A stretch of 64,000 nt of DNA from Collimonas sp. OK307 (GCF_900113705.1 NZ_FOQI01000008.1:1-64000); one strand, 5' to 3'. Positions 1 to 9,396 are shown, numbered from the stretch's first letter. Numbers and translations are program-made. Notes: generated from the letters alone by a model not told the origin.

Positions 1-87
1 CACAATGATGCCGTTGACAGCGAGAACCCCTTGCGTATTCCATCCCGTCTTGTCAGCTTCGCCCCTTAGGGGGAGGCGTCCATTCCA

Positions 88-272
88 TTTCTTTGCTTCG
101 CCAAAGAAAATAAGCAAAGAAAGGCGACCGCAAAGCCACTGCCTTCCCTTCGGTCAGGTCCCCAAATATGGCGCGTGCCAGCCGGGTGGAAAGACCAACT
201 CGCTTCGCTCAAATATGTCTTCCCACAATTCCCGACTGACACGCGCCACATTTGGCAGCGTCCCCATGCGGA
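88..272. repeat. 185-bp dispersed palindromic repeat, copy 1
   Basis: This 185-bp block recurs at 36231-36415 in the same orientation and with the same length; I count about 14 differences by eye. It opens with a small palindrome (TTTCTTTG, 6-nt loop, CAAAGAAA). A larger imperfect inverted repeat follows, with arms near 157-182 and 227-255. Both copies are followed by AAC-rich short repeats. The block is translatable, but its apparent peptide comes from the repeat and I do not call a gene. It resembles a REP/MITE-like intergenic element; no transposase is nearby. Confidence 0.85.
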
Positions 273-299
273 AGGCAAGTCAAAAGCCACGTCAGAAAC

Positions 300-365
300 A
301 ACTGCAACTGCAACTGCAACTGCAACTGTAACTGTAACTGTAACTGCAACTTCAACTTCAACTTC
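300..365. repeat. Hexanucleotide tandem repeat (AACTGC/AACTGT/AACTTC)
   Basis: Eleven consecutive 6-bp units lie directly after the 185-bp repeat: four AACTGC, three AACTGT, one AACTGC and three AACTTC. The second copy of the 185-bp repeat is followed by a decayed version of the same kind of sequence (ACTTCAACTTCAA and related hexamers near 36415-36460). The tract is not inside a convincing gene, so classic coding phase variation is unlikely. Confidence 0.85.
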
Positions 366-718
366 AACACCAATTTCCGTAGTCATTGTTGATGATTGCT
401 GGAAGAGAATATCTGACGGACGACAGATCTGCTTTTTATCTACTGGAACTCCCTACGCTTCCAAGTGAAGTGGTGAGTAAACGCGAAGCATTCAAGGTGC
501 TTTGCGCAGGCATCTGCAATGGGCGAACGCACGTCGTTTTACAGCGCTACGTATAACTACCCATACACCCCCAAATGGAGGGAATATACCCAGTAGCTTT
601 TTAAACAAGCAGTAGTATTCTACAGATCATAGGGGTCGGTCTCGTAGGGTCTTCTAAAAACTCAAGTGCAGAAGAGCCGTCGAAAAAAACATCACGTGCC
701 GGCCTAGGGAGAATAATA
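366..718. other. Non-coding leader region upstream of the secretion operon
   Basis: I see no convincing gene between the satellite and the first pseudopilin gene. The stretch should hold the promoter of the secretion operon. A strong ribosome binding site (AGGGAGA, 706-712) sits just before the ATG at 719. I looked for a c-di-GMP riboswitch core and for a sigma54 GG-N10-GC pattern and did not find a clear match. Confidence 0.4.
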
Positions 719-1183
719 ATGACGCGTCTCGCTGCCGCCAGTCTGGAGCATCCTGCGCCGGCCCCTAACCAACGGCGCGCAGGTTTTACGCTGCTTGAAC
801 TGCTCGTCGTAATTGTGATCATCGGTCTTCTCGCCGGTATGGTCGCTCCTCGCTATTTCGATCAGATCGGCAAATCCAATACCAAAATCGCTCGCGCCCA
901 GATTGTCTCGCTGGAGAAAGCGCTTGATCAATACCGGCTCGACGTAGGGCGTTACCCCAATACCGACGAGGGTCTGGACAGTCTTTTCGTGAAGCCTAAC
1001 AACGAAGAAAAATGGCAGGGGCCGTATCTGAAGAAGGCCGTGCCGATGGACCCATGGGGCCGTCCCTATGTTTACAAATCGCCTGGCGATCATGGCGAAC
1101 TGGACCTGAGCACATTAGGCGCCGACGGTCAGCCTGGCGGCACCGGTGAGAACGCCGACGTCGGCAACTGGATGTCTAACTAG
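719..1183 (+). CDS. gspG: Type II secretion major pseudopilin GspG
   Basis: A 154-residue prepilin that would form the periplasmic pseudopilus of a type II secretion-like machine. The class III signal is clear: G22 then FTLLE, with the conserved Glu at position +5 (E27) and a hydrophobic helix to about residue 42. The C-terminal part has the GspG pattern of a WGRPYVY stretch and a Ca-loop-like DPWG/GELD region, and the length is normal. It is the first gene of the operon and is followed by gspF with no spacer. No prepilin peptidase is in the window, so processing must rely on one elsewhere. Confidence 0.93.
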   Translation: MTRLAAASLEHPAPAPNQRRAGFTLLELLVVIVIIGLLAGMVAPRYFDQIGKSNTKIARAQIVSLEKALDQYRLDVGRYPNTDEGLDSLFVKPNNEEKWQGPYLKKAVPMDPWGRPYVYKSPGDHGELDLSTLGADGQPGGTGENADVGNWMSN

Positions 1184-1192
1184 GTGGCCGCC

Positions 1193-2425
1193 ATGAGCAA
1201 TACGCCCACCACCCGCGTCATCGAATTCGACATTGTGGCTAAAGCCCAGGCGGGGGCCATGCGCTCGCTGCGATTTGCTGCGGTCGACGCGGCGGCGGCA
1301 ACCCGGCTCGCTGAAAGGGAGGGGTTGCGGGTCCTGTCTTGCGTGCCTCGTCGCAGCAGCTTCGCGTGGGGAGCTCGAGGCGGTGCCACCGTAGTTCGTA
1401 CGCGGCTTGATATAGCGCTGTTCGCCCATGAGCTGGCATCACTGCTGGACGCAGGGCTGGGGATTATCGATGCCATCGAAACGCTGGCCGAAAAAGAACG
1501 CTTATCCGAAACCAGGCGCGTGTTCGAAAAAATAGTGCAATCGCTGAAGGAAGGCCGCAACTTCTCGGGCGTGATGAGCGAGCGGCCGGATGTGTTCCCG
1601 CAACTATTGGTTGCAAGCATATCCGCCAGTGAGCAGACCGGCGACATGGCGGCAGCGCTGCGTCGTTATTCTGCCAATTTTGAAACCCTGCGCACCATCC
1701 GCTCCAAGGCTTTGGGGGCGGCGGTATACCCGCTGATGCTGCTGGGGGTGGGTTCGCTGGTCGTGTTATTCCTGTTAGCGGTGGTGGTGCCAAAATTCTC
1801 CACCTTGATTGAGTCGACCAGAGGTGAGATTCCGTTTGCATCCCAGGTCCTGATTCAACTCGGAAAAACCATCCATGCCCATCCGCAATTGGTCGCCGCA
1901 TTGTTTATCGGCGCTTTCCTGTCGCTGGTATGGGCGATCCGCCATGCTGCGCGTGCGGGATGGAATCTTCCGGTGTTGCAACGCCTGCCCATCGTGGGCC
2001 CGCTGATACGGATTTTTCGGCATGCGCAGTTTTATCGCACTAGCGGCATGCTGATTGAGGGCGGCATTCCAGCGGTCCGTGCGTTCGACATGTGCGGCTC
2101 GCTGTTAACGCCGGAAGACAGCCGCAAGCTGGCGCGCGCGGTGGCGTCGATTCGGGAGGGCGCCGCAATCGGGCCGGCGTTGCAGGTTGTCGGCCTGGCC
2201 GATCCGGTGGCCTTGCGCATGCTGATGGTGGCGCAACGGACCGGCAAATTAGCTGAGATATTGGCGCGTATCGCAGCTTTCCAGGAGGCAACGCTGAGTC
2301 GCGCTATCGATGTGGCGACACGCTTGTTCGAACCGGTGCTGATGCTGTGTATCGGCCTCGTTATCGGCGCCATCGTGGTGCTCATGTATTTGCCGATTTT
2401 CGACCTCGCATCCAGTATTCAATGA
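1193..2425 (+). CDS. gspF: Type II secretion inner-membrane platform protein GspF
   Basis: A 410-residue polytopic protein of the GspF/PilC family, the inner-membrane platform on which the secretion ATPase acts. It has two T2SSF domains (about 75-200 and 280-405), hydrophobic segments near 180-205, 225-250 and 380-405, and the repeated family signature around LLDAGLGIIDAIE and LIEGGIPAVRAF. I prefer the ATG at 1193; a GTG at 1184 would add three residues. The stop TGA overlaps the ATG of the next gene (ATGA at 2422), which indicates translational coupling. The F-before-E order is unusual for classical gsp operons (usually E then F). Confidence 0.92.
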   Translation: MSNTPTTRVIEFDIVAKAQAGAMRSLRFAAVDAAAATRLAEREGLRVLSCVPRRSSFAWGARGGATVVRTRLDIALFAHELASLLDAGLGIIDAIETLAEKERLSETRRVFEKIVQSLKEGRNFSGVMSERPDVFPQLLVASISASEQTGDMAAALRRYSANFETLRTIRSKALGAAVYPLMLLGVGSLVVLFLLAVVVPKFSTLIESTRGEIPFASQVLIQLGKTIHAHPQLVAALFIGAFLSLVWAIRHAARAGWNLPVLQRLPIVGPLIRIFRHAQFYRTSGMLIEGGIPAVRAFDMCGSLLTPEDSRKLARAVASIREGAAIGPALQVVGLADPVALRMLMVAQRTGKLAEILARIAAFQEATLSRAIDVATRLFEPVLMLCIGLVIGAIVVLMYLPIFDLASSIQ

Positions 2426-4146
2426 CTGCCATGGACAATGTCTACACTCACGTTTTCAGTCCCGCCAGAAAGACTCTGGATGCAGAGTCCGTCCGCGAGA
2501 TGCAGGAGCAAGCCGGTTCTACCCTGCAGACGATCGAACAGATAGCGGCGGGCTTCGGCGATGATGCCGCCGCTTATCTTCTGGCGGCAGCTGCCTACTT
2601 CAGGATGCGGCCGGTGACGATGGTCATGATGCGGGAACTCAAGCCGGATTTTGAACTGCTGTCGTTTATCGAGGCTGGCAAGCGGCTGTGCATTGCGTTC
2701 GTCGAACCGGCAGGCGATCTGCTGCTGGTGACGGCAGATCCTTTGGATGTGCGGACCCGCACCTGGATCAACGCGCGTTTGCGCACTCGTACCGAGCAGG
2801 CCGTGAGTTGGGGCATCGCCACTACCGGAGATGTACGCTCTTATCTGACCGTCATAGAGAAAACGGTCCGGGCGATGGATTCGGTAGGCATTGCAGACAC
2901 CGTCAACGCGATCGACCACAGCGCGCTGTCGATCTCGATTGAAGACATCAGCAGCACCGAGAGCACTATCGTGCGTTTGGTCAATTCGACGATCTATGAC
3001 GCATTGCGTGCCGGCGCCAGCGATATCCATCTCGAAACCCAGCCGCAAGGCTTGAACATCAAATATCGTCTGGATGGGGTTCTGAGCATGATCAAGCGCC
3101 TGGATGGCAGCGATCTGGCGAATCAGGTCCTGTCGCGCATCAAGGTGATTTCCGAACTCGACATTGCGGAACGTAGGATTCCGCAGGATGGACGTTTCAA
3201 AGTGCTGGCAGAAGGCCGTGAAATCGATCTGCGCGTCTCGATCATGCCGAATCTGTTCGGCGAGGATGCGGTGCTGCGGGTGCTGGACCGCTATCATTTG
3301 TCGGGCGAGCTGCAAACCTTAAGCCTGGAAACCCTGGGATTTGCCGAGCCGGCCAAGGAATTCGTGCGCCGGCTGTCGCAACTTCCCTATGGCTTGCTGC
3401 TGGTGACCGGGCCGACGGGTAGCGGCAAGACCACCACCATCTATGCTGCAATTACGGAAATCAATACCGGCCTCGACAAGATCGTGACGATCGAAGATCC
3501 GGTTGAATATCAATTGGCCGGCGTGCTGCAAATCCCGGTTAATGAAAAGAAGGGACTGACCTTCGCCCGAGGACTCCGTTCGATACTGCGCCACGATCCG
3601 GACAAGATCATGGTGGGCGAAATACGCGATCCGGAAACAGCGCAAATCGCAGTTCAGGCGGCGCTTACCGGTCATCAGGTATTCACCACCGTACATGCCA
3701 ACAACGTGTTCGACGTGATCGGGCGTTTCACCAACATGGGCGTCGATTCCTATAGTTTCGTCTCAGCCCTCAACGGCATCCTGGCGCAACGGCTGGTGCG
3801 CGTCAATTGCCCGATGTGCGTGACCGACGACAAACCTGATAAAGAACTGATGGTGCGATCCGGCCTGGGAACTTCCACCTTAGCCTTGTCGAGTTTTAAT
3901 TTTAAACACGGGATAGGGTGCGCGCATTGCCGCGGCAGCGGTTTCAAGGGAAGGCGTGCGATTGCAGAGACGCTTTCGCTGAACGATACCTTGCGCGATT
4001 TGATGGTAGAGCGTGCCGCCATTTCCAAGATAAAACATGCAGCCCGGCAAAACGGCCTGAAAACGCTGCGCGAAGCGGCGGTAGCCCTGGTGGCTGCAGG
4101 TATGACCACTCTCGAGGAGATCAATCGTGTTACGCCTGTGGAATAA
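2422..4146 (+). CDS. gspE: Type II secretion / type IV pilus assembly ATPase GspE
   Basis: A 574-residue cytoplasmic ATPase of the GspE/PilB family that powers pseudopilus assembly. The Walker A motif GPTGSGKTTT is near residue 330. Asp-box and Walker B/His-box signatures follow (DPDKIMVGEIRDPETA, TGHQVFTTVHANN). A CxxC...CxxC zinc motif (CPMC and CAHC) is near 460-505, as in true assembly ATPases. I chose the ATG at 2422, which overlaps the gspF stop, rather than an upstream frame opening at 2347 inside gspF. The N-terminal domain of about 170 residues is poorly conserved by eye. The gene end overlaps the next GTG start at 4127. Confidence 0.93.
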   Translation: MTAMDNVYTHVFSPARKTLDAESVREMQEQAGSTLQTIEQIAAGFGDDAAAYLLAAAAYFRMRPVTMVMMRELKPDFELLSFIEAGKRLCIAFVEPAGDLLLVTADPLDVRTRTWINARLRTRTEQAVSWGIATTGDVRSYLTVIEKTVRAMDSVGIADTVNAIDHSALSISIEDISSTESTIVRLVNSTIYDALRAGASDIHLETQPQGLNIKYRLDGVLSMIKRLDGSDLANQVLSRIKVISELDIAERRIPQDGRFKVLAEGREIDLRVSIMPNLFGEDAVLRVLDRYHLSGELQTLSLETLGFAEPAKEFVRRLSQLPYGLLLVTGPTGSGKTTTIYAAITEINTGLDKIVTIEDPVEYQLAGVLQIPVNEKKGLTFARGLRSILRHDPDKIMVGEIRDPETAQIAVQAALTGHQVFTTVHANNVFDVIGRFTNMGVDSYSFVSALNGILAQRLVRVNCPMCVTDDKPDKELMVRSGLGTSTLALSSFNFKHGIGCAHCRGSGFKGRRAIAETLSLNDTLRDLMVERAAISKIKHAARQNGLKTLREAAVALVAAGMTTLEEINRVTPVE

Positions 4147-4960
4147 ACCGGTGCAAATGGTGGTCGAGCCGCATCAAGTGACGGCGTTGATGCTGACAGC
4201 CGGGCAGCGACAAGACGACGTCATCGTGCCAGTCGCCAAACCTGACGGCGCAGCAGGTGCATACGACGGCATCGGCAAGGCGATTCGCGATATCTTGCCG
4301 CAATTGACCGGCAGGGCAGAGCGTTCCGTGTATGGAATCTGCAGGCTGAATGTCGAAGTGGCCGATACGTTGGTTCACTACGATGTCCTGAAGGTTGATG
4401 CACGTCGTTTGCCGCCGGCCGAGCTGGATCATCTGGCTGCGCTCGGCATGGCGGACACCTTGGGTATTGATGCCGGTTCGCTGGTGATGCGTTGTTCGGT
4501 CCAGCTGGATGGGCTCAGTGCGGTCGTCTGCGGCATGCCTGCGGCCTTGTCCGATGCCATTAAACTTGGCAGCGATGATGCGGGATGCCGCCTGAATCGA
4601 CTGGAGCCGGGATTTGCGGCATTCTGGAATGGCAGCTTTGCGCATAGCAAAAACAATAGCGCGCTGCTGGCGCGTTTGCGCGGCAGCTCTTTAATGCTTG
4701 GCTGGCTGCAAGACGGAAAATGGCAGGCACTTGCCACCGAGCGCTTATCGGGCAATGACTGGGCTGCCTTGAGCGATAGCTGCGATGCATTTTGCCGCCG
4801 CCTCTGCGTGCCGGATCACTCTGGATTGCCGATATATTTCGACGCCGACATAGCGGACATTCCTACTGCAGCACGTAACCGCTGGCAGCGCCTGCCGCCG
4901 CAACCGGAAATGGCGGCCGCAGCCGATAGAGTGTCCGATTTTGCCTCGAACGTTGCCTAG
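4127..4960 (+). CDS. Secretion-operon protein in the PilM/GspL position
   Basis: A 277-residue soluble protein that I do not recognise by motif. Its place between the assembly ATPase and a PilN-like protein is where PilM or the cytoplasmic half of GspL would sit, so a divergent actin-like-fold adaptor is the best guess. It has no signal peptide or membrane helix. The GTG start at 4127 overlaps the end of gspE and is preceded by GAGGAG at 4114-4119. A normal spacer with AGGAGA follows before the next gene. The operon position is seen; the function is inferred. Confidence 0.7.
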   Translation: MLRLWNKPVQMVVEPHQVTALMLTAGQRQDDVIVPVAKPDGAAGAYDGIGKAIRDILPQLTGRAERSVYGICRLNVEVADTLVHYDVLKVDARRLPPAELDHLAALGMADTLGIDAGSLVMRCSVQLDGLSAVVCGMPAALSDAIKLGSDDAGCRLNRLEPGFAAFWNGSFAHSKNNSALLARLRGSSLMLGWLQDGKWQALATERLSGNDWAALSDSCDAFCRRLCVPDHSGLPIYFDADIADIPTAARNRWQRLPPQPEMAAAADRVSDFASNVA

Positions 4961-4972
4961 GAGACAAATATC

Positions 4973-5512
4973 ATGGCCTCCCTTCAAAAACTCGATTTTG
5001 ATTTTTCCGTCCAGCGTCGAAAATTACCGCCGTTCGGATTAGCTATCCTGCTCGCAGGTGCCGCAGCGAGCATCTATGCAGGCGTCGAATTGTCGTCTGC
5101 CTATAACGCTCGCAAGGCCCAGCAAACGGTCTATGACGCCTTGGTATCGCGTCTTCACACGGTAAGGCATGCCGACCAGGATGGCGCCAAGATCACGCCC
5201 GCCGAACTGCAGAATTTTAAGAATGCAGCGCAGATTGCAGGCCAGTTGAACACACCTTGGGATCGTCTGCTGAAAGTACTCGAATCGGCGCCGATGGAAC
5301 ATGTGGCCTTGCTGTCGGTAGAGCCAGTCGCATCGCGCCGGCAATTGCATCTGGTCGGCGAGGCGAAAGATTTCGCCACGATGCTGGACTATCTGTCCTA
5401 TCTCCAGAGTCAGCCCGGCCTGCAGCGCGTCATCTTGACTTCGCACCAGATACAGACGCAACCAGGTTCGCCGGTCCGCTTCCAAATCCAGGCGCATTGG
5501 GAGGAGAAATGA
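4973..5512 (+). CDS. PilN-like inner-membrane assembly protein
   Basis: A 179-residue bitopic protein: a short cytoplasmic N-terminus (about 20 residues), one membrane helix near residues 22-45 and a periplasmic ferredoxin-like region to the end. Size and topology fit PilN or the periplasmic half of GspL, which form the alignment subcomplex linking the ATPase platform to the secretin. The ribosome site AGGAGA precedes ATG 4973 at good spacing. The stop overlaps the next gene's ATG (ATGA at 5509). Family assignment rests on topology and position rather than on a motif. Confidence 0.75.
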   Translation: MASLQKLDFDFSVQRRKLPPFGLAILLAGAAASIYAGVELSSAYNARKAQQTVYDALVSRLHTVRHADQDGAKITPAELQNFKNAAQIAGQLNTPWDRLLKVLESAPMEHVALLSVEPVASRRQLHLVGEAKDFATMLDYLSYLQSQPGLQRVILTSHQIQTQPGSPVRFQIQAHWEEK

Positions 5513-6066
5513 ACCGCGTGCGCTCAATGGCGCTGAAGCTGCGTTATGCGCTTGCCCGCCGCGTCGGCTGGCCGGGGGTGGTGGGCATTTGCCTGCTTGG
5601 ATTCACTTTGTTCGTTGCCTCGGCGGTTGCGCCGCGTCTGGAAAAAAACGCCGGCGAGATCAAGTTGCAGACCGGCGTCGCGTTGATTGACCTTAATCGG
5701 GCCCGGCTTGAACATCGGGTCCAGCCAAAGACCAGCGAACAGCTGGTGCGCTTTACGGCCTGGTTTCCGACGATTGACCACAATGTAGGTGATTTGCGCC
5801 AGCTGATGGAACAGGCACAGCTAGCCAAGCTCGATCTGGTGAAGGGGGAGTATCGCGTTTCGGATGCGCAGGGTGCAGCTTTCGTGAGCTATGAGGTAGT
5901 GTTGCCAGTGAAAGCCAGCTACGACACCTTACGCAGCTTTATTGCCGGGGTACTTAACGCCATACCCAATGCGTCGCTGGCCGAACTGCATATCGAACGT
6001 GCCGCAGTGAACAGCACGATCCAGGATGCGCGAATCCATTTTACTTTTGTCTACCGCGGAGCCTGA
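5509..6066 (+). CDS. PilO/GspM-like inner-membrane assembly protein
   Basis: A 185-residue bitopic protein with a basic N-terminus (about 20 residues), a single helix near 22-42 and a periplasmic domain with a helical then alpha/beta pattern, as in PilO and GspM. It would pair with the preceding PilN-like protein. The start is the ATG at 5509, which overlaps the previous stop and has GGAGGAG just upstream; a longer frame from 5257 lies inside the previous gene. It is followed by the proline-rich connector gene after 1 nt. Confidence 0.72.
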   Translation: MNRVRSMALKLRYALARRVGWPGVVGICLLGFTLFVASAVAPRLEKNAGEIKLQTGVALIDLNRARLEHRVQPKTSEQLVRFTAWFPTIDHNVGDLRQLMEQAQLAKLDLVKGEYRVSDAQGAAFVSYEVVLPVKASYDTLRSFIAGVLNAIPNASLAELHIERAAVNSTIQDARIHFTFVYRGA

Positions 6067-6067
6067 C

Positions 6068-6607
6068 ATGCGCAACCGATTCTCGCGGCGACAAATAGGA
6101 CTGGTGCTGGTGGCCGGTGTGCTGGTTTCCTGCGGCGCCATGATATTTTCTGGCGGCTCCGCCGAATCCGGGGTGATTGAACCCGTGACGCGGACCACAA
6201 ACAATCATCAGGCGGGGAGTATCAAGCCGGGCGCCGCTGCTGCTACTGCTGCTCTGCCAAAAACGATAGCTCCCCCGGCACGAGCCAATCTGGATCAAAC
6301 CGGCGCAAACAATTTATTCGCATCCAACAGCTGGACGCCACCGCCGCCACCGCCGCCGAAAGAGTTGCCGCCACCACCGCCGCCGCCGCCCACCGCACCA
6401 CCCATGCCTTTCAATTTCGTCGGGCTGTTGCAGGATCAAGCCAAGCCTACCGCTTTTCTGGCGAAGGACGACCAGTTATTGCTGGTGACGACGGGAGACA
6501 CCGTGGAGGGTATCTATCGTATCGATTCTGTCAGTGCCAAAGAAATTGTCCTGACCTATCTTCCGCTCAACCAGCGGCAATCCATTTTGATTTCTGGGGG
6601 GCTGTAA
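6068..6607 (+). CDS. PilP/GspC-like connector protein with polyproline linker
   Basis: A 179-residue protein with an N-terminal membrane helix (residues 9-31, containing a Cys near the membrane), a low-complexity linker, two runs of prolines around residues 95-115 and a compact C-terminal beta domain of about 60 residues. GspC homology-region and PilP domains have this layout and contact the N0 domain of the secretin. The next gene is indeed a secretin, and its start overlaps this stop (TAATG). The start ATG 6068 directly follows the previous stop. No PDZ or coiled-coil tail as in classical GspC is present. Confidence 0.75.
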   Translation: MRNRFSRRQIGLVLVAGVLVSCGAMIFSGGSAESGVIEPVTRTTNNHQAGSIKPGAAAATAALPKTIAPPARANLDQTGANNLFASNSWTPPPPPPPKELPPPPPPPPTAPPMPFNFVGLLQDQAKPTAFLAKDDQLLLVTTGDTVEGIYRIDSVSAKEIVLTYLPLNQRQSILISGGL

Positions 6608-9396
6608 TGCGCCTTATCCAAACCATGTCAAAAAGCTGGCTTCGTCCGGCTGCGATGCTGCTGATCGTTGGTGCACTGGCCGGTTGCGCGGCGCACCAAC
6701 TGCACTCGGACGGCCAGCGTCAGATTAAGGAAGGCCATGTCGCGGAGGGGCTCGCTAACATGCGCGAAGCCATGCGGCAGGATCCGGGCAATCTACCGTA
6801 TAAGCTCGATTACATCAATCGTCTCGACGAAGAAACAAAAAAATTGATACGGCAAGGCGATGAGCAGCGTTCGGCGGGCGATACCAAGGCAGCGCGCAAT
6901 TCTTATCTCGATGCGTTGCAACTTGACGGTTCCAACGAGCGAGCCCGGCGTGGGGTGTCCGATATAGACATGGACATGCGGCACAGGGATATCCTGGCCG
7001 AAGCCGAAAAAATGGACGCGGCCGGCAAATGGGATATGGCACGGGAACGCACAATGGTGGTGATACTGGAGAATCCGGCCAACCCCAATGCACAGCTGTT
7101 GCTACGCAAGATCAATACCGAGATCGATACCCAGCATCGCGCCAAAGAGGCGTTGACCGCTTCCCAGTCGGTAATGAAGAAGCCGGTCACGCTGCAGTTC
7201 CGCGACGCCAATCTGCGCATGGTTTTCGAAGCTTTGTCTCGCACCACCGGCCTCAACGTGATCTTCGACCGTGACGTGCGCCCCGATCTTAAAACCACCA
7301 TCTTTGTGCATGAAGGCTCGGTCGAAGATACCGTCAATCTGATTCTGTTGCAGAACCAGCTCGAAAAGAAGGTACTCAACGTCAATACGATGTTCATCTA
7401 TCCGGCTACGGCAGCTAAACAAAAGGAATACCAAGAGTTGAAAGTGCGCACTTTTCATATTTCAAATGGCGATGCGAAATACATCCTGACAGTGCTCAAG
7501 TCGGTGCTCAAGATCAAGGATGCATTGGTCGACGAACGCACCAACACGCTGGTCTTGCGCGATACGCCGGAAGCACTGGATGTTGCTGCCAAAGTGATTG
7601 CAGCCCACGATCTGGCGGATGCTGAAGTGATGCTGGAAGTCGAAGTGCTGGAAATTTCACGCGATCGCTTGACCGACCTTGGCATATCCTGGCCTAACAG
7701 TGCCACGATATCGACCCCGACAGGGGCGGCCGGCGCTCTGACACTTGGTGCTCTCGGTGATTTGACGCGCGGCCAGTTGCAAGTGACGCCGTTCTCGCTG
7801 GGCATAGGTTTCAAGCTCCAGGATACCGATGCCAATCTGCTGGCCAGTCCGCGTATCCGCGTACGCGATCACGAAAAGGCGAAGATCCTGATCGGTGACA
7901 AAGTACCTATCATCACCAATACCGTGACACCGATACAAACCGGCGCCTCGGTGGTCACCGGTTCGATCCAGTATATCGATGTCGGCATCAAGCTTGAAGC
8001 TGAACCGCATGTCTATCCGGAAGGCGAGGTTGGCATCAAGCTGAATCTGGAAGTCAGCAATATAGTCAAGGAAATCGCAGGTCCTTCCGGCTCGCTCGCC
8101 TATCAGATCGGCACCCGCAGTGCTACGACAAGTTTGCGTTTGCGCGATGGTGAAACCCAGGTGCTTGGGGGTTTGATCAGCGATTCCGATCGCAATGCCG
8201 CCGCCAAGGTTCCCGGCCTCGGTCAGTTGCCAATCATTGGACGATTGTTCTCAGAACATAACGGCGATCGCACCAAGACGGAAATCGTATTGTCAATCAC
8301 TCCTCGTATCATACGGGCCCAGGGTATTGCCGAAGATACGATGCGCGATGTCTGGTCAGGCACTGAAACCACGATTCACTCCGGTCAGTTCCGTCTTGAT
8401 CCGATCTCTAGCGTGTCAGGCACCAGTAATGGGATAAGCAGCAACGGCATGCCGCGCGTCGATGCAGCACCAGTACCGGCAGCTGCAGTAGTACAGCCTG
8501 CGCCGCCTGTTGTTGTAGCCACGCCGCAGATTCCGCCAGCCACTCCAGCCATCCTGAACGGCGTGGTGCCTGATGCGCCGACACCGTCGGCGACGCAGCC
8601 GCAAGGATTCGACGCCGTTAGTCCGCCCCCGTCCAGCGGCTACCAAACTGCGCCTGCTCCTGCCCCTGCGCCTATGCCGCCGCCGACACCTGCGCCAATG
8701 CCGGAGTCTGCCACGCCAGCGCCGACGGATCAATCGGCGGCGCTGCCAACGGATAAGGTGCTGGCTGCGCCAGCGGTCGCACCGGCGACTATGCCGGTCG
8801 CTGAATCGGCCGCAGCCATCGCCTCTACACCCGCCAATGCGGCGCCGGTCGTGGTCGCCGCCGCCATTCCGGCAATGGCGGCAGATGTTCCTGACAAGAG
8901 CGTTCAATCGGCAAATCCGGTAGCACGCCCGATGTCGAACGCAAGCGCCGGCGACGGTAGCGCTAACACTGCCACTGGCAGACCGCAGATCACCTGGGGC
9001 AAGCTTGAACACGTCAAGGCGGGAGATCAGTTCAAGGTCACGCTTAACGCTGCCAGCTTCGACGGCATTCATTCGCTGCCGTTCTACATCCGTTACGATC
9101 CAAGAGTGCTGTCCTTCGTCAGCGCCAGCCCGGGAGAAGTCAGCAGCCGGGTCGGCGTCAGTAACATCGATCCCGTCATCAACGATGCCGCCGGCCGTAT
9201 CAACATGACACTGGACGCCGCCAACGGCAAATTCTTTGCCGGTTCGGGAGCGCTGATGAGCCTGACTTTTGCGGCCAAGACATCGAGCAGGCAGACCCAG
9301 GTGGATATGCAACTGGCGCAGCTAGGCATCGCCGGCGGCAGCGCATTGCGCAACATATCCCGGCCACAACCGCTGATGCTGAAGATCGAACCATGA
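6607..9396 (+). CDS. gspD: Lipoprotein secretin (GspD-like) with C-terminal cohesin domain
   Basis: A 929-residue outer-membrane secretin. It has a lipoprotein signal with LAGC at C27, TPR-like helices to about residue 170 and secretin N-domains to about 350. The secretin core follows, with the VPGLGQLPIIGRLF signature near 535-550 and ending near 570. A Pro/Ala-rich linker runs from about 620 to 790, and residues from about 795 form a cohesin-type beta domain (pattern ending in GSGALMSLTFAA). The lipobox and TPRs resemble MSHA/Tad-type secretins more than classical GspD. A cohesin domain usually binds dockerin or mediates surface contacts; its partner is unknown here. The ATG overlaps the previous stop and the TGA overlaps the next ATG. 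Confidence 0.9.
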   Translation: MRLIQTMSKSWLRPAAMLLIVGALAGCAAHQLHSDGQRQIKEGHVAEGLANMREAMRQDPGNLPYKLDYINRLDEETKKLIRQGDEQRSAGDTKAARNSYLDALQLDGSNERARRGVSDIDMDMRHRDILAEAEKMDAAGKWDMARERTMVVILENPANPNAQLLLRKINTEIDTQHRAKEALTASQSVMKKPVTLQFRDANLRMVFEALSRTTGLNVIFDRDVRPDLKTTIFVHEGSVEDTVNLILLQNQLEKKVLNVNTMFIYPATAAKQKEYQELKVRTFHISNGDAKYILTVLKSVLKIKDALVDERTNTLVLRDTPEALDVAAKVIAAHDLADAEVMLEVEVLEISRDRLTDLGISWPNSATISTPTGAAGALTLGALGDLTRGQLQVTPFSLGIGFKLQDTDANLLASPRIRVRDHEKAKILIGDKVPIITNTVTPIQTGASVVTGSIQYIDVGIKLEAEPHVYPEGEVGIKLNLEVSNIVKEIAGPSGSLAYQIGTRSATTSLRLRDGETQVLGGLISDSDRNAAAKVPGLGQLPIIGRLFSEHNGDRTKTEIVLSITPRIIRAQGIAEDTMRDVWSGTETTIHSGQFRLDPISSVSGTSNGISSNGMPRVDAAPVPAAAVVQPAPPVVVATPQIPPATPAILNGVVPDAPTPSATQPQGFDAVSPPPSSGYQTAPAPAPAPMPPPTPAPMPESATPAPTDQSAALPTDKVLAAPAVAPATMPVAESAAAIASTPANAAPVVVAAAIPAMAADVPDKSVQSANPVARPMSNASAGDGSANTATGRPQITWGKLEHVKAGDQFKVTLNAASFDGIHSLPFYIRYDPRVLSFVSASPGEVSSRVGVSNIDPVINDAAGRINMTLDAANGKFFAGSGALMSLTFAAKTSSRQTQVDMQLAQLGIAGGSALRNISRPQPLMLKIEP

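Noticed and set aside
5-331. A 108-residue reading frame over the repeat and satellite at the window start.
   Set aside because: The same peptide segment arises in the second repeat copy at 36202-36564. It reflects the repeat and ends in a satellite; no ribosome site or domain supports a gene.
300-365. Hexamer tandem array as a CRISPR-like array.
   Set aside because: Units are contiguous 6-mers without spacers and no cas gene is near; it is a simple satellite.
366-718. c-di-GMP riboswitch or sigma54 promoter ahead of the secretion operon.
   Set aside because: I could not find the conserved riboswitch core or a GG-N10-GC element in this leader.
2419-3315. Minus-strand frame of 298 codons opposite gspE.
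   Set aside because: Antisense to a clearly real ATPase; composition typical of shadow frames in high-GC DNA.
8416-9312. Long minus-strand frame (298 codons) opposite the secretin.
   Set aside because: It is the antisense shadow of the Pro/Ala linker and cohesin region, very rich in Arg, with no family match.
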